Shown here: positions 57,192-64,000 of the stretch, piece by piece
Layout: every line of letters begins with the position of its first letter
Numbering within the stretch: the first letter of the stretch is position 1
Assembly: GCF_900142475.1 (NCBI RefSeq)
Contig: NZ_FRAY01000002.1
Location: 62,001 to 126,000 of the forward strand
From: Fibrobacter sp. UWH4
Lineage (GTDB): Bacteria > Fibrobacterota > Fibrobacteria > Fibrobacterales > Fibrobacteraceae
Length of the DNA stretch: 64,000 bases
Reading direction: 5' to 3'
Notes under the pieces: generated by a model
The model's input: only the letters and a program-made list of their open reading frames with translations
The model's database searches: none
Told to the model about the DNA's origin: nothing
Position numbers and translations under genes: made by a program

Positions 57192-59151
57192 AAAGTCCGT
57201 CCCATTCCATCGGGGATTGCCAGAAGTCACGGGCGGTCATCATGTAAATGACCAGTCGCTTGCTCTGCATATCCTTCTTCATTTTCATCATACGGTGATA
57301 CACGCCGGGGCCGCCACCCCAACTGGTAAGCACCTGCACATCGAGGCCCGTTGCATAGGCCAGGAGCGCCCCTGGGCCACCGCTCTTCTGGTCCACGGAT
57401 TCAAACACACCCGTAAACGAATCGCCCATCAAGAGAATCGGCGCATTCTTGCCGCCCTTGTAAGCTTCGGTGCCCTTGAAAATCTTCATTACAGACAAAG
57501 TGTCAGCAGGATACTTGGACTTTTCGGCATCGGGCATATGAGCCACAAGGTCGCCCTCGCGAAGTGTCTTGGTTTCCTGCATATTGAGCGTTCCCGGTTG
57601 AGCTCCAGATTCGCTGTACCAGGAATACTGCGTCACGCGGGAAGCCAACTGTTCAAGCGCAGCAAGCATTCCCGGAAGCGCCCAGTGCGTATCGTAGCGC
57701 TGGTAACTAAAGTGGGGCGGTTCATCCCCCGCCTTTGCGGCCATGAGCGCCGGGTAGACATCCAGGACATCGAGTCCCGCGGCAAGCATTTCGCGGGTAA
57801 ATTCACGACCCGCCGGATTCACGCAAAGATCCGCAGCAGTTCCTTCTACAAGGCGTTCCCCGTAAATTTCTTCCTTCACGGGAATCGGAACCACCAGCAG
57901 CTGGACGCCAAGGGAATCAAGATACTTCTTGAGTTCCAGAAGGCGAGGCAACGGATTGTGCAAGCTATCCTGCGCCGTAATCTTGCCTGCGGTCAGGTAA
58001 TTGGCGTTGCGGCGGAACCAGAGCATTCCATTCGATGCCCAGGCGTTCTGTTCCTTGGGCAATTTATGGAGCATTTTCAAAAGTTCATCGCGGAATTTTT
58101 GCGTCGCATCGTTCTCCGGGCAGGAACCTTCGACCGAAGCAAGCGTCTGCAGGCGGAACGCAGAACTCGTATCAAGAGCGCGATTCACGGGAACCACCTC
58201 GCCCGCCTCGGCCAGGGAATCGGCGGTTCGCTTTGCACGCAAAGCCTCGTCGCTCAAGCGGAAGGCCGGAGCCTCAAAAGCAACCCACATCGGAGTCCCC
58301 ATCGGGTTTCCGCGCATCACCGCAAACGGCCTGTTCTTATCACCTTCCCAGGGCGCACCCGCCGTATGCGGTTCCAAGTCCGTATTCAAGGTCGGATACC
58401 AGTAAGACGACAACGTTCTTGCCCAATTCATGGCATCGTCGGCATTCATTTCGCCCGTCAAGTAGTAATTCAAGATTTCGGCTGTTTCACCCTTTGACGC
58501 CAGTTTCAACTTTCCGTAGAACACGGTACGCCCTGTCCACAAGGCAGGCATCACTTCCACCCACCATTCCACGGAACCATCGCTCAAGGGCACACCCCAC
58601 AAGCGTGAAACGGTCTGGAATGCACGGAAAACCTCGGGTTCGTTCCACTTGACCGCCTCGACCGCATTCAGCAAAACACCCAGCGAATCGTTCCCGGTCT
58701 GCGCATAGAGAATCTTTGACAAAGGTTCCCAGGCCAGGGGCTGTCTTTCTGCAACAACGGCGGGTTCATGTTCCGAAAGCGAATCGAGCATCGGGAACGG
58801 GTATTCCGCAAGCTTTGCCGACGCCATTTTTCCCGCATAGTTTTCAGGCTTTTCGTCCTTGCCCGCCTGGCGGATCGGATTGTTGAAATAGGCCGCAAAA
58901 TCAAGCGCAGCCAAGGTCGGTTTATCGACAACACGCACCTGCTTGTCGGCACTCATCACCTTCAGTTCAAAAACCGTAACCGGCGTAGAAGGTTGCGGAG
59001 GCATCACCTTCGGGCGTTCCGATTCCTGCACAGCACTTTTTGCGGAACCTTCCACGGCATCCGGTTTACTAGAGGCACAAGCCGAAAGCCACACAGCCGC
59101 CACAGAAGCGACCACCGTCAAGCCAAACATCGTCTTTATCGAAAAATTCAT
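57190..59151 (-). CDS. AlgX/AlgJ-like SGNH lipoprotein (putative polysaccharide O-acetyltransferase)
   Basis: The 653-residue protein has a lipoprotein signal (C25 in LSAC). An N-terminal unassigned region (about 30-370) is followed by an AlgX/AlgJ-type SGNH domain: ANYLTAGKITAQDSLHNPLPRLLELKK, VVPIPVKEEIY, YDTHWALPG (D-x-H about 487-489), LLMGDSFTGVFES (nucleophile serine about 577) and LVIYMMTARDFW. AlgX/AlgJ proteins add acetyl groups to exopolysaccharide in the periplasm with an MBOAT partner, which is not seen here. It opens the six-gene run that contains the TIGR02171 genes. Confidence 0.78.
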   Translation of the reverse strand: MNFSIKTMFGLTVVASVAAVWLSACASSKPDAVEGSAKSAVQESERPKVMPPQPSTPVTVFELKVMSADKQVRVVDKPTLAALDFAAYFNNPIRQAGKDEKPENYAGKMASAKLAEYPFPMLDSLSEHEPAVVAERQPLAWEPLSKILYAQTGNDSLGVLLNAVEAVKWNEPEVFRAFQTVSRLWGVPLSDGSVEWWVEVMPALWTGRTVFYGKLKLASKGETAEILNYYLTGEMNADDAMNWARTLSSYWYPTLNTDLEPHTAGAPWEGDKNRPFAVMRGNPMGTPMWVAFEAPAFRLSDEALRAKRTADSLAEAGEVVPVNRALDTSSAFRLQTLASVEGSCPENDATQKFRDELLKMLHKLPKEQNAWASNGMLWFRRNANYLTAGKITAQDSLHNPLPRLLELKKYLDSLGVQLLVVPIPVKEEIYGERLVEGTAADLCVNPAGREFTREMLAAGLDVLDVYPALMAAKAGDEPPHFSYQRYDTHWALPGMLAALEQLASRVTQYSWYSESGAQPGTLNMQETKTLREGDLVAHMPDAEKSKYPADTLSVMKIFKGTEAYKGGKNAPILLMGDSFTGVFESVDQKSGGPGALLAYATGLDVQVLTSWGGGPGVYHRMMKMKKDMQSKRLVIYMMTARDFWQSPMEWDGL

Positions 59152-59161
59152 ATTTCAAACC

Positions 59162-59254
59162 TTACTTTGAAAGGTACCGGGCCGCCCTAAAAGTCCCCAC
59201 AAATGCGACAGAGGCTACAGTTAAAGACAAAATTAGGGTTTTCAATAAGTTCAT
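59162..59254 (-). CDS. Possible 30-residue membrane peptide
   Basis: The frame MNLLKTLILSLTVASVAFVG...RAARYLSK has one hydrophobic segment followed by a basic tail. It stops 10 bases before the AlgX-like start codon, where AAGG could serve that gene. Its own ribosome site is weak. It may be a real small protein at the head of the cluster or a chance frame. Confidence 0.4.
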   Translation of the reverse strand: MNLLKTLILSLTVASVAFVGTFRAARYLSK

Positions 59255-59317
59255 AACGCACCGTGTTTGAGTGAAAATAGAAAAAAGAGCACTTCAAATT
59301 ACTAAATTTGGGGTACT

Positions 59318-60202
59318 ATGAGCTTAAAATTTGAAACCCCCATTACCGAAGTTCCGCTGTTCCACCAGGGCAAAGTACGCGACATGTACGACCTGGGCGA
59401 CAGCTTCCTGATGGTCGCCAGCGACCGTCTTTCCGCTTTTGACGTGGTGCTCCCCACCCCGATCCCTGGTAAGGGCAAAATCCTGAACCAGCTTTCGCTG
59501 TTCTGGTTCCAGCACCTCGGCATGAAGAACCACCTCATCACCGCCGACGTGAACGAATACCCGGCCGTGCTCAAGAAGCACGCCGACTACCTCCGTGGCC
59601 GTTCCATGATCGTGAAAAAGGCTCACCGCCATTCCGTCGAATGCATCGTCCGCGGCTACATCGTGGGTTCCGGCTGGAAGGACTACCAGAAGACCGGCAA
59701 GATCTGCGGTCATGTTCTCCCGGAAGGCCTGCAGCTCTGCCAGAAGCTGGAAAAGCCGCTCTACACGCCGAGCACCAAGCCCGACGTTGGCCACGACGAA
59801 AACATCAGCTTCGAACAAACTTTCGACATCGTTGGCGAAAAGGTTGCAACGACTCTCCGCGACATGTCTTTGGACATCTACACGAAGGCCCGCGACTACG
59901 CCGCAAGCAAGGGCATCATCCTCGCCGACACCAAGTTCGAATTCGGTGAAATCGATGGCGAAACCATCCTCATCGACGAAGTGCTCACGCCGGACTCCAG
60001 CCGTTACTGGCCGGCCGACAAGTACCAGGTGGGCAAGAACCAGGAAAGCTTCGACAAGCAGTACGTTCGCGACTGGCTCGAAACTCTCGACTGGGGCAAG
60101 ACCTACCCGGGTCCGGAAATCCCGGCAGAGGTCGTGAAGAACACGCTCGCCAAGTACGAAGAAATCTTCGTGCGCCTCACCGGGAATAAACCGGAACTGT
60201 AA
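59318..60202 (+). CDS. purC: Phosphoribosylaminoimidazole-succinocarboxamide synthase
   Basis: The 294-residue protein has the SAICAR synthetase motifs GKVRDMYDLGDSFLMVASDRLSAFDVVL, ECIVRGYIVGSGWKDYQKTGKICG, STKPDVGHDENISF and ADTKFEFGEIDGETILIDEVLTPDSSRYW. It joins CAIR and aspartate with ATP in purine synthesis. The layout is the long single-domain PurC type. It is divergent from the TIGR02171 cluster and ends at a strong terminator. Confidence 0.96.
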   Translation: MSLKFETPITEVPLFHQGKVRDMYDLGDSFLMVASDRLSAFDVVLPTPIPGKGKILNQLSLFWFQHLGMKNHLITADVNEYPAVLKKHADYLRGRSMIVKKAHRHSVECIVRGYIVGSGWKDYQKTGKICGHVLPEGLQLCQKLEKPLYTPSTKPDVGHDENISFEQTFDIVGEKVATTLRDMSLDIYTKARDYAASKGIILADTKFEFGEIDGETILIDEVLTPDSSRYWPADKYQVGKNQESFDKQYVRDWLETLDWGKTYPGPEIPAEVVKNTLAKYEEIFVRLTGNKPEL

Positions 60203-60206
60203 GAGG

Positions 60207-60250
60207 AATGAGCTCGGGCGCTATGCGCCCTTTGAGCAATGAGCTTTGAG
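60207..60250. repeat. Palindromic GGGCGC-TAT-GCGCCC/TTTGAGC repeat
   Basis: A 6-bp perfect palindrome with TTTGAGCAATGAGC words between the purC stop and its terminator; related to the repeat at 1-60. Confidence 0.55.
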
Positions 60251-60251
60251 C

Positions 60252-60284
60252 AAAAAGAACCTAGTATCAACTAGGTTCTTTTTC
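60252..60284 (+). terminator. Terminator of purC
   Basis: AAAAAGAACCTAG-TATCAA-CTAGGTTCTTTTT is a long perfect stem ending in T residues; it may also serve the convergent 60327 gene. Confidence 0.85.
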
Positions 60285-60326
60285 TGTTTATTAAACAGAA
60301 GAGCGAAGCGACCTCATCGCTCACCG

Positions 60327-61013
60327 CTACTTTTTAATTAACCTCAAGACACCCTGTTTGTTGTACTCGGGGCTGTCTTTCGGGAAGGGATTCTTGGCTT
60401 CGGCGCGGAGCACGTAATGAACACCTTCGCCGAGGTCGACTTCGGAGCCCGACTTTGCTGGGATACCATCGCCGAACAAAGAGTCTGCTGCCATTAGCAA
60501 TGCTTCTTGCGGGTCTTCAGCACTGGCTGCAATGCACAAATCCGGCAACACAAACGTTGCAAGTCCGAGTGTATAAATCGTATCGCCCGCTTCTACAAAA
60601 TTGATCCACGGGTCCATCGGGTATTCGCCATCGCCCACTTCTTCGCGGAAGCCCGCATCGGTCCAGGCGGCGCCGCATTGCTGCATGTACACGCCAAGCG
60701 CACCCGCGTTAAAGACCTTCAGAACGGCCATATTCACCTGGGTCACTTCTTCGATATTCTTGACTTCGCCGAGCAAGAACAACAGCGACTTGTGTGCTTC
60801 AATTGCCGCGGCAGTCTCTGCCGGAATATCCTGGTGTTCCTTGAAAATATCGGCAAGGCCCGCCACACGTTCTTTGCGGATTACCTTGAACATCACGCTG
60901 CATCCGGGAATAATCGCCGATGCGGCATCGGCAGCAAGCGTCACGGTTTCGGTTAAAGCGAGTGATTCGTTAACTTCTTTAGTGAGAGGGAAAGCGAGAA
61001 TGAATTGAGGCAT
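60327..61013 (-). CDS. Hypothetical protein (possibly DUF4261-like)
   Basis: The 228-residue soluble protein begins MPQFILAFPLTKEVNESLAL. The stretch FNAGALGVYMQQCGAAWTDAGFREEV resembles the centre of DUF4261 proteins, but I am not sure. It has no signal peptide or membrane segment. It is flanked by the purC terminator and a dispersed repeat, and no partner is obvious. Confidence 0.55.
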   Translation of the reverse strand: MPQFILAFPLTKEVNESLALTETVTLAADAASAIIPGCSVMFKVIRKERVAGLADIFKEHQDIPAETAAAIEAHKSLLFLLGEVKNIEEVTQVNMAVLKVFNAGALGVYMQQCGAAWTDAGFREEVGDGEYPMDPWINFVEAGDTIYTLGLATFVLPDLCIAASAEDPQEALLMAADSLFGDGIPAKSGSEVDLGEGVHYVLRAEAKNPFPKDSPEYNKQGVLRLIKK

Positions 61014-61042
61014 AGTTAGTTGAATGAAGAATTAAGAATGAG

Positions 61043-61136
61043 ATGAGTCATCCTGGAGCGTGTCATCCTCGAAGCGTAGCGGAGGGGAGACGGGATCCAG
61101 CACTGGATTCCCTCCCTTCGGTCGAGAATGACATAA
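61043..61136. repeat. Dispersed GTCATCCT...AGAATGAC repeat overlapping a gene end
   Basis: GTCATCCTCGAAGCG...GGGATCC and GGATTCCCTCCC...GAGAATGAC form an imperfect inverted pair. Related pieces occur at 14010-14065, 19459-19626 and 47513-47600. The last 20 or so codons of the 61063 gene lie in it. Confidence 0.7.
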
Positions 61137-62217
61137 GTTCTTTAACAGCATCTTTCAGTAGGTTATTCTCTCCTGGTTTTGGGAGGGCCACGCAGGCTTT
61201 TTCACCAATCGTTGCAAGCAGGCTTTCTGTCGAAAACCTGGATTCATCGATAGTCGCGGCGAAACCTTCGCGAGCAAGATCGCGTCCGAGAATCACCTGT
61301 TCATACTGTCCCGGAGTCGGTACAAATACACAACGGGCACCAAGGACAGCCATGTCCATCACGGTACTGTAACCGCCGCGCGAAATCACCCACTGTGCCG
61401 ACCGCACTACAGAAGCAAACTGCTCGTCCGGCAGATGCGTGAACAAGTCCAGGTTATTTTCATTGGATGTCTTCAACCCAAGCGACGGTTTTCCAAGAAT
61501 AATCGCATGACGTCCCGGAATTTTGACAAGTGTTTTACGCAACAGGTTCTCGAAGCGGGTTCGGGCAGGTTCCACCCCCGAAACAACCGCCACGAAACAA
61601 TAGGGACCGAGTTTACCCAAACAAGTCGAAGAATCCGTCCCCATTCCGCTGAATCTTGACAACGCCCCTACATACTTTACCGGCACCGGACAATTTTTCA
61701 CATGCGAAAGCGAGCCCGCATAGCCTGGAAATTCCGGCAAGTCCGGCACCCAGACCTCGTCAAAATGTTTCATCACCGAGGCATGCCAAAGCATCCCGAG
61801 TGGTTCAAACGCTGACAGCACACGGGGAAAGGCAATACGCCGCTGGTGCGTCATATATATCGATTTGGCATTCCGGCTATAAAATCCAAAACGATTATCG
61901 GAGACCAGCACATCGTAGTGGAAACGTTTCACCATTTCCTCGGCAATACGATGTTCATAATTCATCACCGTCCGCAAATGGGCTCCGTTCTTCACAAGCC
62001 AGAGTCCCATATTGTAGCCGTGCTTCGGGTACACAATGTTGTAAGAAGGCACTAAACGCTGCCGAAGTTCCGGGAATATCCCCCGTAAAAGCCCCGCATT
62101 GGAACGCACCACGGCAAGTTCGACTTCAGCCCCCTGATTCAGGAACTCGCGGATGACGGGCACGCAACGCGTCGCATGCCCAAGCCCCCAGTCAAGTGGC
62201 GCTACCAGGACCTTCAA
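61063..62217 (-). CDS. MurG-like glycosyltransferase
   Basis: The 384-residue protein starts LKVLVAPLDWGLGHATRCVPVIREF, the GxGH.tR opening of GT-B enzymes related to MurG/GT28, and ends in a nucleotide-sugar site FASVVRSAQWVISRGGYSTVMDMAVLGARCVFVPTPGQYEQVI. It should transfer a sugar from a nucleotide donor to a lipid or polysaccharide. A TTG at 62217 is preferred as start because GGAGG lies seven bases upstream and TTGA overlaps the previous stop. About 20 C-terminal residues (STEGRESSAGSRLPSATLRG) come from the dispersed repeat. Confidence 0.8.
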   Translation of the reverse strand: MKVLVAPLDWGLGHATRCVPVIREFLNQGAEVELAVVRSNAGLLRGIFPELRQRLVPSYNIVYPKHGYNMGLWLVKNGAHLRTVMNYEHRIAEEMVKRFHYDVLVSDNRFGFYSRNAKSIYMTHQRRIAFPRVLSAFEPLGMLWHASVMKHFDEVWVPDLPEFPGYAGSLSHVKNCPVPVKYVGALSRFSGMGTDSSTCLGKLGPYCFVAVVSGVEPARTRFENLLRKTLVKIPGRHAIILGKPSLGLKTSNENNLDLFTHLPDEQFASVVRSAQWVISRGGYSTVMDMAVLGARCVFVPTPGQYEQVILGRDLAREGFAATIDESRFSTESLLATIGEKACVALPKPGENNLLKDAVKELMSFSTEGRESSAGSRLPSATLRG

Positions 62218-64000
62218 CGAACGGCCTCCAGCCAGACATTCGCCCAATCACCGTGGTCGCAGTCCTTGTCCTTCTTGTCACCTTCATCCAGACGGAGTTC
62301 CAATACTTTCACGCCGGATACGTCAACATTGATATTCTGCTTTTCCGTCGAATACAAACGTTTGCTGCGGAAAAGTTCACGGTTGTCGCCCAGAACAATA
62401 AACGAAGCACCATCGCCGCAAGCACTTTCGTCATCCAGGCCGATGGTCGCATGTAACATCGAATAACTACGCGGCAAACTGTAGCGGACAAACGCTGGGG
62501 CATGGGAACCGATACCGTAGCGGAAGACTTCCTTGTCAAGCGTCAACTTGCGATGTTCAACCGTCGCATTCATCTGCGGCTGTCCCCACGCCTGTTCAAA
62601 CGCATCGATTTTCAACTTCGAAAGCAGCAACACTTCCGGAGTTTCCACAAAGAAATCCTTCACGAGTTCAAGCGTATCAGAATCAGGCATCATGCATTCA
62701 AACTTCACGCGGTTCATACCCGCCGTAATCTTCGCGGAATCCAGCAGCAAGGTATCGGCTTCCTGCGTAATGACCAATTCCTCCTGCAGTTCGCCATTCA
62801 GCGAGTAGTTGCAGGTAATCGCCTCGGGGAAACGCTTGTTCACGACCATCGCCCCGTCGGCCATATCACCCACGAAAAAATTCTGCTGGTAAGTCGATAC
62901 ACCCTTCTTCGCAGTAATCTTATATATCGCAAGAGGATAACCGAACAGCTTTGGTTCAATCAACACGCGCTCACTCTTGTAATCCTTCAGGATTTCGTCT
63001 ACCTGGTCCGTCGTCTTGAATCCCACCACACGGGACTTCCGGTTGAGTTCACCGTAGCCATCCTGTCCGCGAACCATGTAGATATTTCCACCGGACTGCT
63101 GTTGCCACTTGGCAAAGGTCTCGGTATCCCACCCCATAAAGGTGCGTTCGCTAAAGGAACTATGCCTAGAGGCAAGCATCTGCCAGGGGCGTGCATAGAT
63201 AAATATAGAGTTCTCGGGGAAAGACTCCAGAGATTTGTCCAAATAGTCTTCTTCACCCAGCAGCTTATTCTTGTAATAAAGCATATTGTGACGGAAGCTA
63301 TCCCCATGGTAAATCATGAGCCCCACCGAAAGGGCCACCGATACAGCCAAAACAATCTTTCCTGCCGCATCAGGTTTCATCTTGGTAGTAAAGGCAAGAG
63401 CATCAAAGAGTCCCAATGCCATAATCAGAGCAAACAGCGGAAGCGCCACCAGCACGTAACGTTGGTTGATGTCAATCGTAAACGTTCCCGACACGTTCAG
63501 GAGGATTACAAAAATCTGCACGCAGAAGGTAATTCCAAGCAAGGCCCCACGCCAGTAACGACGCGAATAAATCAGACGGAATAGGAGCCACGCAGTCGCG
63601 GCCAGAAGAATAATCGTAAAGGTCGTGTAGAACGGGTTCATCATGATTCCGCCAAAAGACGGATCCTCTTTTAAGTTCAACATGATTTCGATATTTGTCT
63701 TCAGGTTGAACCACAGATTCTCAAGCGAATGAGCCGCATGTTCACCCCCCTGGAAATCGTAGCCGCGGTAGGCCGCCATCGTATTCACCGAAGGCCAGCT
63801 CACCACAATCACAGATGCAACAAAAAGCGGAAGCCTATGCGCCTTTTCAAAGAAGTACTTGTAGTAATAAAGTGCAAAAGGAATAAAGGCAAAAACAGTC
63901 TCTTGGCGAGTCTGTGCAAAGAAGCCGAGCAGCGGAACCGTCAGCAGGAAATGCTTCCAGTTCACCTTGTTCGCCGGAACAAAGGCATACCACGCCATCA
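62214..64000 (-). CDS. GT-C-like membrane protein with C-terminal NPCBM domain, partial
   Basis: The frame is open to the right edge, so the N-terminus is missing. The visible part has about eight membrane segments, with TRQETVFAFIPFALYYYKYFF and NQRYVLVALPLFALIMALGLF as in PMT/ArnT-like GT-C enzymes. A soluble region follows and then an NPCBM domain (about the last 110 residues: RYGIGSHAPAFVRYSLPRSYSMLHATIGLDDESACGDGASFIV) predicted to bind carbohydrate. The protein likely handles lipid-linked sugars. Its stop overlaps the MurG-like start. Confidence 0.75.
   Translation of the reverse strand, partial: MAWYAFVPANKVNWKHFLLTVPLLGFFAQTRQETVFAFIPFALYYYKYFFEKAHRLPLFVASVIVVSWPSVNTMAAYRGYDFQGGEHAAHSLENLWFNLKTNIEIMLNLKEDPSFGGIMMNPFYTTFTIILLAATAWLLFRLIYSRRYWRGALLGITFCVQIFVILLNVSGTFTIDINQRYVLVALPLFALIMALGLFDALAFTTKMKPDAAGKIVLAVSVALSVGLMIYHGDSFRHNMLYYKNKLLGEEDYLDKSLESFPENSIFIYARPWQMLASRHSSFSERTFMGWDTETFAKWQQQSGGNIYMVRGQDGYGELNRKSRVVGFKTTDQVDEILKDYKSERVLIEPKLFGYPLAIYKITAKKGVSTYQQNFFVGDMADGAMVVNKRFPEAITCNYSLNGELQEELVITQEADTLLLDSAKITAGMNRVKFECMMPDSDTLELVKDFFVETPEVLLLSKLKIDAFEQAWGQPQMNATVEHRKLTLDKEVFRYGIGSHAPAFVRYSLPRSYSMLHATIGLDDESACGDGASFIVLGDNRELFRSKRLYSTEKQNINVDVSGVKVLELRLDEGDKKDKDCDHGDWANVWLEAVR

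Noticed and set aside
57121-58497. A 458-codon plus-strand frame opposite the AlgX-like gene
   Set aside because: Histidine- and arginine-rich antisense shadow; the minus-strand gene has a signal peptide and a catalytic domain.

Overview
The window reads as a chromosome segment of a Fibrobacter-type bacterium (phylum Fibrobacterota). The support is lineage-typical families: three genes with the Fibrobacter succinogenes major paralogous (FISUMP) domain, three tandem TIGR02171 lipoproteins, one TIGR02147 protein, serine-rich lipoprotein linkers, and plant-cell-wall hydrolases (GH5 cellulase, GH11 xylanase with a carbohydrate-binding module, cytosolic GH8 exo-oligoxylanase) whose secreted members end in type IX-secretion-like C-terminal domains. 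LPS and lipoprotein genes (LpxH-like, Lnt) fit a diderm envelope. Family assignments come from reading motifs, not from database searches.

Layout. 1-10.6 kb: partial DEAH helicase, RNA methyltransferase, tRNA-Gln, a TIGR02147 regulator-like gene coupled to a lipoprotein, envelope and hypothetical genes, lpxH-like, lnt, rsmI and a Smr gene. 10.6-14.9 kb is accessory: tRNA-Pro followed by an array of hairpins and tRNA-3'-end copies, a higBA pair, an orphan antitoxin beside an internally deleted toxin (both modules behind the same repeated promoter), a FISUMP lipoprotein, a LEPR-like remnant and a RelB/YafQ pair. 14.9-22.4 kb: FISUMP protein, radical SAM protein and thioredoxin reductase in one run, then GH8, a second FISUMP lipoprotein, argJ, greA and holA. 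22.5-28.3 kb: type IV pilus operon pilMNO, a fused pilP and the pilQ secretin. 28.3-32.2 kb: PilZ protein and a pyrR-pyrB-pseudo-dihydroorotase operon. 32.4-46.4 kb: cyclophilin, tRNA-Ala, FadL-like porin, rnpB, rfbD, GH11, gyrA, surE, TrmH-family methyltransferase, beta-propeller protein and GH5.

46.4-59.3 kb is the most unusual part: about 12.8 kb on one strand holding an AlgX/AlgJ-like lipoprotein, a transglutaminase-like protein, three ~920-residue TIGR02171 lipoproteins (FGE-like domain, beta-propeller and SGNH-like domain) and a polytopic membrane protein. I read it as a candidate envelope or exopolysaccharide-modification cluster of unknown function. The window closes with purC, a hypothetical gene, a MurG-like glycosyltransferase and a partial GT-C/NPCBM membrane protein.

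Several families of short intergenic repeats run through the window. Some have entered reading frames without breaking them. Several neighbouring genes overlap by 1-4 bases, indicating translational coupling.
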